A DNA stretch of 64,000 bases, taken from Lingula anatina. Its lineage: Eukaryota > Brachiopoda > Lingulata > Lingulida > Lingulidae. Each line of letters begins with the position of its first letter. Positions within the stretch are counted from its first letter, which is position 1. Positions 1 to 10,698 of the stretch are shown here, one piece after another. The position numbers were made by a program, and so were the translations under genes. The stretch spans positions 62,001 to 126,000 of the forward strand of contig NW_019775700.1 of the NCBI RefSeq assembly GCF_001039355.2, read 5' to 3'. Under the pieces are notes generated by a model that was given only the letters and a program-made list of their open reading frames with translations, did not search any database and was not told the origin of the DNA.

Positions 1-1277
1 AGATGTTTGATTTTTTTGACTGTAGAATAAACTATGCAACCACAAGTCTTTTTCGTTTATGTGTAATTTTTGATATGGAAAGTTAATCACACAAGATCAT
101 TGATGTTACGTTGCCAAGCGTGTAGTTATGATATAAAACTCGTGGTAAAGGCCTAAATGAAGAAAAACAATTTATTTAATCCCTGGTGCAAAGAATTAAG
201 TAAAATTGAGTTTTTGAAAAACTGTAGTTTGTTAGGAAAGATATACAAACTTCAAGTAAATGCGTTGCATCCTGGTCTATATTCAAGCTCCTATTTCTTT
301 TCCATGTCTTCAGCGCGACAAATAGAAGAACACTGCGCAAAGATCGAATCGCCTGTTTGGTATCCATGGCAGCTTCCTACGACGTCAAATTATTTCCTAC
401 GTCACGCGCACGTGGCGTCAAAGCGACACTTATTACGTCATATTGGATGACGCCTGAAGCGGTGGTAACGGACGAATTCAACATGGCCGCTTGGCAGAAT
501 GTTTCCTTTTCTAATATTCAACGCTGCTAAATTTTGCCGAAGAACTAGGATTACAGGGTTGCTCATTCGTCTGTTTATCATCCAATGGATGATGTATGAA
601 CACTTTTTGTTACTGGCGTCCATCGAAAATGGTCCTAAATCCGACATAGAGGAATCGTGTCTCTGTAAAGATTTAACTACTGTAGAATTCAAGTAAAAAA
701 ACGGTCATGAAACGGATATCTGTCTCATTGGTCATCCTGATTTTTTCCATTTCATCATCAAGTAAGTATTGGACTATCATGGAGTAACAAAAAACGCGGT
801 TCATCCACATTAGTTTCAAATATGACTTTGCAAATGCAAATGTTAGGTGATACAGCGGCGTTTTTACATGGGTAAAACTGAATTTGTAGGAATTGCTTAT
901 GAAGAATTGCAAAATGATTCTAACAATTTTTACCTCATGTACTTAAGAATAAAAGTCGCATTGTGATATAATATATGTTAAATGAATATAACAATTCAAT
1001 TGCAAAGAAGTTAATTTAGCTGGTAGAATTATTCGATGAAAAAGATTCATTTGAGCCTAGGTTGATCCAAATATTTTTTATGGCTTATACTGTTTTTCCT
1101 ATTTCTTGAACTCTTTTTACCCCATTGATTATTGATCATTGTGATGACGCCAAGACACGAAATGAGGTGTTTCTTACACAAAGCAATACAAAGACATTAA
1201 GGACCTGAAATGCACGAATTTCTAAACCAAATCAAATAAGTTAATTAAAATTAGACGCCCTGATGATAGAATACATA
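1..1277. repeat. Duplicated block, 5-prime region and exon 1 (pairs with 8389-9689)
   Basis: Nearly identical by eye to 8389-9689 with small indels, covering the upstream region, exon 1 and part of intron 1. The match ends at a poly-A run at 1276-1301 here and at the n at 9690 in the partner. Apart from the regulatory cluster and exon 1 the block holds no gene. Confidence 0.85.
379..454 (+). promoter_or_regulatory. CRE/E-box/CCAAT cluster upstream of the TSP1 receptor gene (copy A)
   Basis: Within about 75 bases there are several cAMP-response-type half sites (GACGTCA, TACGTCA twice, GGCGTCA, GATGACGCC), one CACGTG E-box and an inverted CCAAT box (ATTGG). The cluster lies about 250-330 bases before the predicted start codon at 707. 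It is kept almost unchanged in copy B (8789-8868), while nearby bases carry small indels. CREB/ATF, bHLH and NF-Y binding is inferred from motif knowledge only. Confidence 0.5.
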
Positions 1278-4200
1278 AAAAAAAAAAAAAAAAAAAAAAC
1301 ATTTCTGATCTCTGAGCCACCTCTGCTGAGAAGGATGCGACTAGTTATCATTTACTTACAGTCATAGCTATACCAGGAATATAAAAATTGTTTATACATC
1401 TTTAATCTGTATATGACATGTAAGGAGTTGTCCCACTTATATTTCAGTGGCTGCCTCGAGTCATCGGTCAAATGGCTGCACTGTGTGGTCAACATGCTCG
1501 GCCACCTGCGGACAGGCGGTCAGGGCAAGTACGTGAGATTTCCTATCCCAATACACATCCTTATGCTAACCGCCTGTATAAATATTACACCATAAATAAC
1601 CCATTTTTTGAAAACATTTTACTCTTTCTTCGTCAATATTACAATATTGTAACAAATGTGAGTAGTTTTGATTGGATAATAATAATATGCACATGCTTTG
1701 ACTGAAATATGGTATGCCTATCCTTTAATTTTCAGCAATTCAGTAAAAAAGACTTGAATTGTATACAGATTGCACAAAACATTTACAAATTCCGTAATAA
1801 GATTTATTTTCTTCTTCTCTCCTTTATGCTTTCTATGCTGTGGAGAAGTTAATTTGCTTAAATATTTTTAAAAACTTTTTATATTGCAATATATATACAA
1901 AAAAGGGAAAAAACGAAAACTAAATGGAACTTGGATAAAGTGCGGCGTACAAGTGCATCAATGAAAGCGAGCACGTGCCCACCATGAGCATATTTTAAAA
2001 TAAAAACTTTTTTTGAAGTAGAATGGAGTATCTGCTATTTCACAAGCCAACGTATTCTAAAAAATATCACTGGCTATTTTTCAGGAATCTGTAACGGTAT
2101 AACACATACTCAGAAATGCAACGTTACCGCTCAGTGTCCAAAACACTCTGCGGCCACTGGTGGTCACGTGGGACGTGATTCTCACTGGTCCTCGTGGTCC
2201 CATTGGTCAAGCTGGTCCTCGTGCTCGGTCACGTGCGGGCGTGGATGGAGAGAACGTTCGCGCACGTGCAAGCACGCGACCACAGCACGAATGTATCCGG
2301 TTTGTGAAGGTAAGATATTGAAAGACCAGATTTAACTGTTGAAAAATAATAATAAAATGCACATGCTTTGACTGAAATATGGTATGCCTATCCTTTTCTT
2401 TTTTTTTTCATTGATATTACAAATTTTATTCAAGAGAGCTTAACATTATATTCTATGTAATTTTACAAGATATCGCTATTTATTGGAAACCAAATTCTAA
2501 CGGTGATGTCAATATCCTTTATAAAGGACCGGCAGAATAGTGTAAGGTAAAGTTAAAACGCCATTCATACCAACGATTTTTCACTTGTAATCGGTCAGGT
2601 CCCAGATCAGAAAAACAGCGGTGTGCCGACAATCCATGCATCATAGCATTAACGACCATCAGAAGACCACCCAGGCCTACTTCACATTCTATAACCAAAA
2701 TGACTACAACAACAACAACAGTAAGGCCAACCACCACAAGAGTGAGAACTTCAACAACTCCGCCAACTACAACAGTTACGTCGACAAATCTAAGGCCCAT
2801 TGTCTTCTCAAGTCGGCCACCTGTCCCCGAACCGAAACCAACATCTAGATCTGGCATCCATGTGCATTTTCAGATAAATATAACAGAGTCATCGGGGCGC
2901 GTTATTAAGTCAACGCCACGTAAAGAAAAAGGCACAAATTTTGCCGTAAAGAGGGAACCAAAGGCGTCTCGAAAGGGCTCTAAATCAATGCGCGGTCGTG
3001 GACGCACAACAAAGCCTAGAGGTAACAAACGTATTCGTCAAAATAAAAGCTTCAGAAAAGGCAAGAACAGTGGAAATAGACGACCTTGGAGGATGAAGTC
3101 CAAAACAAAATCTGGGTTCGGCAGAAGCCGTAGGCCTCCAGGGGCAAGGAGGAAGAAGCCTCGCAACCGTGCAAAATTTCCCCAAAAGACACTAAAGCCC
3201 TCGAAGAAAAAAGTGCAAAATCGCAGGCCTAGCAACTACTGGAAAAAGTGGGGTAAATGGAATGCTTATAGGGCACGCATGGCAGCAAGACGGCGAAATT
3301 TCAATAAACATCACCGTTCCCGACAGCGTTACCGACAGCGTTACCGACAGCGTAACCGTTATCGACATCGTCGTCCCTTCAGAAAGTGGTCACGGCATAG
3401 GTTACCAGTGACAACAACACCTTCAACTACGACAGTGGCGCCCACAACCGCGACTACGTCTCAAACAACTGTTACGACAACAACGGTGCCGACTACATCT
3501 ACGTCACAAACAACTGTCACGTCAACAACGCCACCGACTTCATCTACGTCACAAACAACTGTCACGTCAACGACGGTGCCGACTTCTTCTGCCTCTCATT
3601 CAGCATCAGTTGTGTGTACCACATGTGCGTTATTGTTTCCTAGCACAAAAAGCACGGTAAAGCAGCCTCTGAGACCTAATGGTAAAAATATACATGAAGG
3701 ATTTCCCACCAAACAGAAGTCAGGGCCTTCTGCGTCTACTGAACGGACAACAGCGACTATGTCACAAACAACCGTTACGTCAACATCTGTGCCGACGTCA
3801 TTTTCGTCACATTCAGCATCGGTTGGGTCAACCACACCTTCGGTATTGTTTTCTAGCACGCAAAGGCCTAATGGTAAAAATATACAAGGAGGATTTCCCG
3901 CCAAACAGAAGTCAGGGCCTTCTGAACGGAAAAATGGCATTGAAGCTAAGGGCCCCGTCCAAGAACGTCCACTACAAATTATTCTTCATCTTCATCCAAA
4001 CAACCACACTAAGACAAATGTCACCATAGAGCCTGGGCGCTCTGGAAAAAGCAGCAATGGCACAAACAAACAGAGTGGGCAGTTCAAGGCTTTTCAGGCT
4101 TTTCAAGGAAGCAAGTCATCCAAATATGCTAAAGTCATGCCAAAAGATAAAATTACAATTGTTGTAGGGCAGGCTTTGAAGGAAATAGCCCGAACCTCAG

Positions 4201-6216
4201 GTAGTTCCAAACCACCTTCCGGACGAGGAGCGTGGACCACAACAACTTCTGCGACGACATCTGCGACAACAGTGAAGATATCCAGCACAACCGTGGGGAC
4301 ACCGAGGAAACCAATGAACCAGAGTACAAAGCACTCACCTAGAGGTCCACAGCCTAGCTTTAACGATACTCTCATCACAGCGCCTCCGTGTTCGCTGTCG
4401 AATGCCACGACTGGCCATTTGAAATGCAGACCAAATGTTAATGTGACGCCTGTCGGTGATAAGAAAGCCTCTTTCTCAAAGTCGATGCATGTGAATGGCA
4501 CGAAGGTGTCGCCGACAACTAAGGTAGCGTCTACCGAACTGCCGCTGTTGAAAACGAAACGTCCTGGGCAGCAAGGCTTGAAGACACTGAAGACGAGCGC
4601 AATGAATGGCACTGTGGGGAAAGAAAACGAGACAAACATATTTGAGAAACTGCAGGGGCTAATTTTCGGCTATACTTCGGCCACTTCAGCGACCATTACA
4701 GTGACATTTCCGCCCTCCACGCGCAAACCTAACTCTTCATCCAAGCAACAAATCATTGAACTGAAATCAAGACCTGAAAATGTGACCCCTCAAACTCGCT
4801 TCCCAGGAGGTTTAGCGAAGACGCAGTCGCAAAACGTGAAAAATGCGATGACTGTAGCCGTAGAAAAGCCTGACACTAAGACTAAAACGAAGCCTGGAAT
4901 GGTGTCTTCCTCAAATAACACTCTGTATTCAAAACTACCAGGTTCCATTCCACTATTCAGTCCAGACGATTCAAGTTATTTACAAGTAAAAGTGGAAACT
5001 AAGAAGCACGGAAAGACAATCACCATTAGTGAAAATAAGAACACAAAACAGCACAAGAGCACAAAGAAGAACAGAGAGAAACCTCGTCGCAAGAAAGAAA
5101 GAAAGCAGAAGTTACGACCGTCGCAGGAGAGAAAGAAAAAAGCTAAAAAGACGTGGGCAATGAAGCTTCACCGACAACAGATACTTGAAAAGAAACTGAA
5201 GCCTAAACGCAAGCCAGGGATGAAATTTCACCGAAACAGGTTTCGAGGGAAAACATTGAAGCCTAAACGCAAGCCAGGGATGAATCTTAACCGAAATTCG
5301 CTTCGAGGAAAAAAACAAAAGCAGAAAAAGTGGCCAAAAATGAAATTTAACAGGCAATTGTCACAGAAGAAGAAGCAAAAGCGCAAAAAGGGGCCAGGGA
5401 TGGGACAGAACCGTCGGCCGGCCGCATATAAACGAGAGGCCGTGACCAAAGAACTGAAGCTCTCTCTTGGTCGGGGCAACGAAGTCACCATTCAGAATGA
5501 AGTGAATAAAGAAGGGAATTTCACGAAAGACCAAAAACCAGCAACTACTCGTGGAGACATAGTGAAACAAAACAATAAAAACAAACCTGTGATCATCAAC
5601 AACGGAAACATGGTCATGGTTGCTGATGCTGGCAAGCTGAAATCAAACTTGTCTGCTGCAAACAAGACACGAAGTAACGTCGGTACGTGTTTTATTATTA
5701 TTTTTATTTATTTATTTAATATTATTTTGATTGAGATAATGATTGTAACTATAATGTGTATTAACCAACGTTCGACAACCCTAGAAGACATATAGCATTT
5801 ACCTTTCTCCCCAGTGTCACAAACATTGTGAACAACCCGGGCAGTAAAAAGTCATGATGCCAGTAGAAAAGGGTCTGAATGACTTGCCAAAGCTTTAAAA
5901 TGACGTAAACTTTCCTTTATTTGGTAACGCTAATGTTATAGTTTGTCTTCATTTTTGCTGCGTAGAAATACAAGTTATATTATCGTTGGAATTGGCCAAA
6001 CAAACTTATCGCCATGCCTCATTTCAGCAACATGGTCAGTGTGGGAAACCTGGTCAAAATGTTCTAGCAACTGCGGCAACGGGCAGCAAAGTAGGTCACG
6101 GAAGTGCCAGTATCCCAATGGAACCGCGAGTACCGGCTGTGTCGGGGCGTATCAGGCGCTGCGCACGTGTGTCGGAGAAGACAAAAACTGCACCTCCAGG
6201 ATAGTGAAGCGGGCGT
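707..6216 (+). CDS. TSP1-repeat, mucin-like, Lys/Arg-rich single-pass receptor, copy A, exons 1-5 of 6
   Basis: Predicted exons are 707-761, 1448-1528, 2085-2309, 2599-5682 and 6028-6216; the sixth lies beyond two contig joins at 10493-10698. All introns are GT-AG and phase 1, and the joined frame is open for 1279 residues. Residues 1-18 are a signal peptide (MKRISVSLVILIFSISSS). TSP1 module 1 lies at about 29-61 (WSTCSATCG) and module 2 at about 75-137, with a WSSWSHWSSWSSC run typical of C-mannosylation. Residues of about 140-1148 are low-complexity Thr/Ser and Lys/Arg repeats. Module 3 is at about 1149-1205 (WSVWETWSKCSSNCG). The protein should be a cell-surface adhesion-type or matrix-binding receptor; ligand unknown. 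TSP1 modules and the basic stretch suggest glycosaminoglycan binding, which is inference. No named orthologue is recognised. Confidence 0.8.
1687..1725 (+). repeat. Short direct repeat in introns 2 and 3 of the TSP1 receptor
   Basis: About 39 bases (starting ATGCACATGCTTTGACTGAA) recur almost exactly at 2357-2395, 670 bases downstream, once in intron 2 and once in intron 3. They flank exon 3, which encodes most of TSP1 module 2, so they may be the scar of a local duplication. Confidence 0.7.
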
Positions 6217-6486
6217 GTAAGTACAAGATTCTGTGTATTATTTTAGAACTGGGTGTTTGAACGGAGCTTGGGGGGAGGGGGGGGGGGGCATTTTTTGCTG
6301 TTATCACAGTCATAACTTCGCAGCTTTCCACCATCATCTACAGTGCTGTTCAGACCGGTAGTGTGTTAGTCGGTTTGCTGTAGAGCCTTTCAATCGAATC
6401 ACGTACACCGCGTATGCTAAGTTGACTATGATAAACTATTTTACTCTACAGGATTGGCTTGAGTTAAAAAAGGTATCTGTAAAATA
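2429..6486. repeat. Duplicated block, exons 4-5 (pairs with 11858-15742)
   Basis: Almost colinear and identical with 11858-15742 apart from the in-frame indels in exon 4 and small intron differences (for example the G run near 6270 and 15527). It ends exactly at the TA dinucleotide where the Tc1/mariner-like element is inserted in this copy. Confidence 0.85.
2599..5682 (+). CDS. Giant exon 4 (copy A): Thr/Ser-rich and Lys/Arg-rich ectodomain
   Basis: One 3084-base exon (exactly 1028 codons, phase 1 on both sides) completes TSP1 module 2 (CADNPC) and then encodes almost the whole ectodomain. I chose the acceptor at 2598 because it joins exon 3 to give the cysteine spacing of TSP1; the ATG at 2700 is internal. 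In order it encodes a Thr-rich start, an Arg/Lys block with RYRQ repeats, 16-residue Ser/Thr repeats (TSQTTVTSTTVPTS type), a duplicated NGKNI..GFP.KQKSGPS unit, a mixed region with N-glycosylation sequons, five 20-residue basic repeats beginning with Met (M-K-x-[HN]-R, 5160-5457) and a basic end. The charge is strongly positive. Frames on the opposite strand are open only because of this composition. Confidence 0.85.
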
Positions 6487-6576
6487 CAGACTTGACATTT
6501 AATATGGAATATTTCAGTTTCGAAGGTATACCAAGGTAAAAATACGTTCTTTTTTTAAAAAACTCCGATCTCATAT
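6487..6576 (+). mobile_element. Tc1/mariner-like element, left end (copy A)
   Basis: Immediately after a TA target dinucleotide the sequence starts CAGACTTGACATTTAATATG and continues to the contig end. The first 28 bases are the exact inverse of the right end at 10424-10451. Copy B has the uninterrupted site (TA at 15741-15742). A TA target and ends starting CAG are typical of the Tc1/mariner superfamily. Confidence 0.8.
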
Positions 6577-6577
6577 N

Positions 6578-6905
6578 TTGTCTTCTCAAGTCGGCCACCT
6601 GTCCCCGAACCGAAACCATCATCTAGATCTGGCATCCATGTGCATTTTCAGATAAATATAACAGAGTCATCGGGGCGCGTTATTAAGTCAACGCCACGTA
6701 AAGAAAAAGGCTCAAATTTTGCCGTAAAGAGGGAACTCAAGGCGTCCCGAGTTAAGGGCTCTAAATCAATGCGAGGTCGTGGACGCACAACAAAGCCTAG
6801 AGGTAACAAAACGTATTCTTCAAAATAAAAGCTTCGGAAAAGGCAAGAACAGTGGAAATAGACGACCTTGGAGGATGAAGTCCTAAACAAAATCTGGGTT
6901 CGGCA
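6578..6905 (+). pseudogene. Broken fragment of the giant exon
   Basis: Starting right after the contig join, this stretch matches positions 2801 to about 3125 of the giant exon, then stops matching abruptly. Its frame is broken: an extra A in a run of A and an extra T in TCCTAAAC give early stops, and there is a 3-base insertion near 6751. It keeps the Arg/Lys segment that copy B lacks, so it is a third, more diverged copy, either an upstream paralogue remnant or a misjoined piece. Confidence 0.6.
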
Positions 6906-7538
6906 GCTGATTGCTGCTGATTGTTGACTATAATAGAAGATCAGTTATGTTCGTTTTCTCTATTAAGTAAATGCGCACATATCAATCTTGCATGTGAAAT
7001 TTATTTTCACCAGTGTTAAACAAAATATTTTTATTTCTCATTGCCCAAAATTTGTCATCTTGTAACTGCTGTTTTTTATGGTCCCTGATTACATGATCAT
7101 GTTTTCTGTACTTCAGTGTCACCCTTAATGTGTATAAAAGGTTGCAGTTGTGATTACTTATTTTATCTGTTTGGCAATTGACTTCCGATTTCTTTTTAGA
7201 ATTTTCTAGAATCTTTAAATGTTTGACTTACAGTTTTATGTGAATTGCTGGAGATTTTAATGGTTCTTTAATTCAGATTAAGTGGGTATTACGTTGAATG
7301 TATGTTTTTTCCACCCGCATGCTACATACTGAGAATATTCCTGTTTCATGTCAACTGAAAATGTTGTTAGAATTGTTTAATTTTAAATCTGTTTATAAAC
7401 AACTTGAAGACAGTAATTTGAATGTGTTGGGTATAAGTGAACAATGTTGGACATATTGGTATAACGTGCTGTTGGTTGAGGTTGACCATGTTGTGTTGGA
7501 ACAGGTCTAGTTATAAAGCTGATGTACTGTTAGGTTCA

Positions 7539-7722
7539 CTGAGAATAAAATTGGAGTCATTTGACTCTCTAGTCAGAGTCCAGCACCCCTTGACCCTCAT
7601 GGAATTAATTTGACTCCTATATAAGGGTCAAAGTACCCCACTACCACAGTCTTTAGACTATTATCAGAGTCAATTACCCCCTGGCTCTCATGGAGTCAAT
7701 CTGACTCTAAAATCAGAGTCAG
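7539..7722. repeat. Imperfect repeats of GACTC/GAGTC palindromic units
   Basis: Units containing TGACTCT..TCAGAGTCA, CACCCCTTGACCCTCATGGA and ACCCCCTGGCTCTCATGGAG alternate about every 40-80 bases. They make a locally self-complementary stretch. No gene is seen here. Confidence 0.55.
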
Positions 7723-7968
7723 ATGGCGTGGAGAGAACAGCTTTCATCATCCTTTATCAGTACTTTATTGGCCATAGTTGGTTTTATGCATGAACAAGTG
7801 GTTTTCTGTGTGTTTCTGCATACAGAACTCGTGCACTTATTACTGGCCCGGGCTTTCAGTTGTCACACCCTTTATGTGATATGTTGGTATACAGGTCAGC
7901 AAGTTTTGTTTCCAGGTTGTAGGTTTGACCCACCAATGCATGTCAGTGTAGAGGTATGCTCACTCATT

Positions 7969-7970
<2 letters not shown>

Positions 7971-8044
<74 letters not shown>
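7971..8044. repeat. (TA)n microsatellite
   Basis: Uninterrupted TA dinucleotides, about 37 units. Open frames across it in either direction (Ile-Tyr repeats) are artefacts. Confidence 0.95.
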
Positions 8045-8045
<1 letters not shown>

Positions 8046-8174
8046 CAAGCGTGAATGTGGAACAGAGTGCTCAACAGTACGGAGCATTTGTACACAATTA
8101 AAATAAATAAATAAATAAATAAACAAAAGACATGCAATAACCCCGACTCCGAGTTTCAAGGGCATACCCAGAAG

Positions 8175-8231
8175 GTATGCCCGATCGTCAGGAGGTTTAT
8201 TTCAAATAAACCTCCTGACGATCGGGCATAC
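8175..8231. repeat. Perfect 28-base inverted repeat with 1-base centre
   Basis: The arms 8175-8202 and 8204-8231 are exact reverse complements around a single C (GTTTATTT C AAATAAAC at the core). The arm starts GTATGCCCGATCGTCAGGAG. A further short hairpin (GGGCATACC..GGTATGCCC) adjoins it. It sits between two long TA tracts. Confidence 0.9.
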
Positions 8232-8248
8232 AATATTAATTTTAATTG

Positions 8249-8252
<4 letters not shown>

Positions 8253-8320
<68 letters not shown>
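8253..8320. repeat. (TA)n microsatellite
   Basis: Second TA tract, about 34 units, just after the perfect inverted repeat. The match to copy A starts about 70 bases further on. Confidence 0.95.
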
Positions 8321-8321
<1 letters not shown>

Positions 8322-8788
8322 CGAGTGCCAAGGTTTTCTCACTTCTAGCGCCTGTGATAGACATCACTTTAGGTATGCATTTTTATAGATGTTTGATTTT
8401 TTGACTGTAGAATAAACTATGCAACCACAAGTCTTTTTCGTTTATGTGTAATTTTTGATATGGAAGATTAATCACACAAGGTTATTGGCATATGATGTTA
8501 CGTGGCCAAGCGTGTGGTTATAATATAAAACTCGTGATAAAGGCCTAAATGAAGAATTATTTGTACAGATTTATTTAATCCCTGGTGCAAAGAATTATGT
8601 AAAATGGAGTTTTTGAAAAACTGTTTAGTTTGTTAGGAAAGAAATACAAACTTTAAGTAAATGCGTTGCATCTTGGTCTATATTCAAGCTCATTTCTTTT
8701 CCATGTCTTCAGCGCGACAAATAGAAGAACACTGCGCAAAGATCTAAAATGTTTTCGAATCGCCTGTTTGGTATCCATGGCAGCTTCC

Positions 8789-8868
8789 TACGACGTCAAA
8801 TTATTTCCTACGTCACGCGCACGTGGCGTCAAAGTGCGACACTTATTACGTCATATTGGATGACGCCT
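8789..8868 (+). promoter_or_regulatory. CRE/E-box/CCAAT cluster (copy B)
   Basis: Same motif set as in copy A: GACGTCA, TACGTCA, CACGTGGCGTCA, TTACGTCA, ATTGG and GATGACGCC, about 250-330 bases before the start codon at 9119. Small indels flank it but the motifs are intact. Confidence 0.5.
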
Positions 8869-9118
8869 CACTTGGTGGTAACGGACGAATTCAACATGGC
8901 CGCTTGGCAGAATGTTTCCTTTTCTAATATTCAACGCTGCTAAATTTTGCCGAAGAACTAGGATAACGGGGTTGCTTATTCGTCTGTTTATCATCCAATG
9001 GATGATGTATGAACACTTTTGTTACTGGCGTCCATCGAAAATGGTCCTAAATCCGACATAGAGGAATCGTGTCTCTGTAAAGATTTAACTACTGTAGAAT
9101 TCAAGTAAAAAAACGGTC

Positions 9119-9173
9119 ATGAAACGGATATCTGTCTCATTGGTCATCCTGATTTTTTCCATTTCATCATCAA
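9119..9173 (+). CDS. Exon 1 of the TSP1 receptor (copy B), signal peptide only
   Basis: The 55-base coding part is identical in protein sequence to 707-761 (MKRISVSLVILIFSISSS, phase 1, GTAAGT donor). It lies in a block of about 1.3 kb that matches copy A from position 1 on. Exons 2 and 3 of this copy are absent from the window because the contig ends at the n at 9690. On the two-haplotype reading it belongs with the exons at 12028-15987. Confidence 0.7.
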
Positions 9174-9690
9174 GTAAGTATTGGACTATCATGGAGTAAC
9201 AAAAAACGCGGTTCATCCACATTAGTTTCAAATATGACTTTGCAAATGCAAATGTTAGGTGATACAGCGGCGTTTTTGCATAGGTAAAACTGAATTTGTA
9301 GGAATTGCTTATGAAGAATTGCAAAATGATTCTAACAATTTTTACCTCATGTACTTAAGAATAAAAGTCGCAATGTGATATAATATATGTTAAATGAATA
9401 TAACAATTCAATTGCAAAGAAGTTAATTTAGCTGGTAGAATTATTCGATGAAAAAGATTCATTTTAGCCTAGGTTGATCTAAATATTTTTTTATGGCTTA
9501 TATTGTTTTTCATATTTCTTTAATTCTTTTTACCCCATTGATTATTGATCATTGTGATGACGCCAAGACACGAAATGAGGTGCCTCTTACACAAAGCAAT
9601 ACAAAGACATTAAGGGCCTGAAATGCACGAATTTTTAATCCAAATCAAATAAGTTAATTAAAATTAGACGCCCTGATGATAGAATACATN

Positions 9691-10451
9691 GGAGTAGATT
9701 CCACATTGGTGCCAAAACACCAATGGTAGTCATCGACGAAAACCTGAACCAGATCAAATAAAGGAATAATCTCGGAACCACTTGTCTATCATTTGATAGG
9801 GGGCACCTTAGGAACAATTCTAGGTTGCACGATGAGGTTGCAGGTTCACACAGAGCACTTTTAATAGCAGATAACTTACAGAACCAAGGGAATGAGCAGC
9901 TACCCTGGTCATCAAAATCGCCACATTTGAACCACATACACAATGTTTCGGTAGACCATTACTCACCAATCAACTGCCTACATGTCCTACAACAAAACTG
10001 GACCAGATTGGACAATTTTAGACCGTTGCCTGGAATGCTATTCCAGATTGAACTCTAAAAACCTACCCCCAAGAAATGCCTTGCCGCTTGAGAGCGCTGG
10101 CAACAGCCACGTAGAGGCCAGGCGTTACAACGACCATTACTGTGACTAGCAACTGACATGAGGGTCTTTTGTGGAGCGTATTACCCTTTTACAGACGATA
10201 ATTTGTAAAATATGGAGATCCAAAATATCTCTTTTAATGGTTGTCGTATGACATAGAGTAAGCAATGTGTTTTTGTTTGCTTCTCTGGCGAATTCCATTA
10301 ATAAACTGATGTCACAATGACATCAAAGAGATAATTTAAAGTTATTAAAACACGATTTTAATCCTTATTTTCATTTATCAGTCAGCAAAATAGGAAAAAA
10401 CTGATAAAAAATTATTTCAAAAAAAATATTCCATATTAAATGTCAAGTCTG
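9691..10451 (+). mobile_element. Tc1/mariner-like element, right part with decayed transposase
   Basis: Begins after a contig join and ends in a 28-base terminal repeat inverse to 6487-6514, followed by TA and then exon 6 flank. From about 9712 to 10060, across two frames and a stop, a Tc1-type transposase can be followed: KTPMVVIDENLN, then a stretch aligning to the family DNARPH motif (here NNSRLH), then LPWSSKSPHLNHIHNV in place of LPWPxxSPDLNPIENV. The conserved acidic residues are changed, so the element is inactive. Confidence 0.72.
9712..10058 (+). pseudogene. Degenerate Tc1-type transposase C-terminal half
   Basis: The longest open part is 9825-10058, reading LPWSSKSPHLNHIHN and then LHVLQQNWTRLDNFRPLPGM, which has the layout of the last 80 residues of Tc1-family transposases (LPWPxxSPDLNPIEN, then a helix with W and R). 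The aspartate of the SPDLNP motif is histidine. The upstream part lies in a different frame with an internal stop. This is my reading from family knowledge, without a search. Confidence 0.6.
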
Positions 10452-10492
10452 TACTTTTGACAGCCTACAACTTTATTTATTTATTTTTTCAG

Positions 10493-10698
10493 ACGAGTCC
10501 AATAAGGTATCAAAGTTCCAAGAGGAGCGTCCTAAACGAGAGCAGTGGGAGCTGGCCGGTGTGTTTGCGTCCGCGCTGGTCATGTGTATGGTGATAGGGA
10601 CGCTAGTCATCTACCTGGTTCTGCTGTATAAAGAAAACAAGAGTTTCCGCCCCACCACCAATAGCGGTTGCCAGGATGCAGAGGCCGTATGTCAATGA
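10493..10698 (+). CDS. Exon 6 of the TSP1 receptor (copy A): transmembrane helix and tail
   Basis: The exon follows a pyrimidine-rich AG acceptor and enters in phase 1, matching the donor at 6216. It encodes a short basic stalk, then a hydrophobic helix (LAGVFASALVMCMVIGTLV...) of about 25 residues, then a 22-residue cytoplasmic tail ending AEAVCQ and a TGA stop. A polyadenylation-type AATAAA lies at 11009. Copy B has the same exon at 15782-15987. It is separated from exons 1-5 of copy A by other contigs, and I assign it to copy A because the two pieces share one transposon insertion. Confidence 0.75.

Larger units (their letters stand above)
6906..8388. other. Non-coding stretch upstream of copy B
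   Basis: Apart from the repeats listed separately I see no supported gene. A frame at 7298-7510 and one at 7723-8106 lack recognisable domains or good splice context. Confidence 0.5.

Noticed and set aside
4103-4639. 178-codon minus-strand frame (and its twin at 13373-13909)
   Set aside because: It is antisense to the giant exon, appears in both copies only because the exon does, and has no domain. Its openness follows from the Thr/Lys-rich codons opposite.
7723-8165. Frames with long Ile-Tyr repeats on both strands
   Set aside because: They read through a TA microsatellite.
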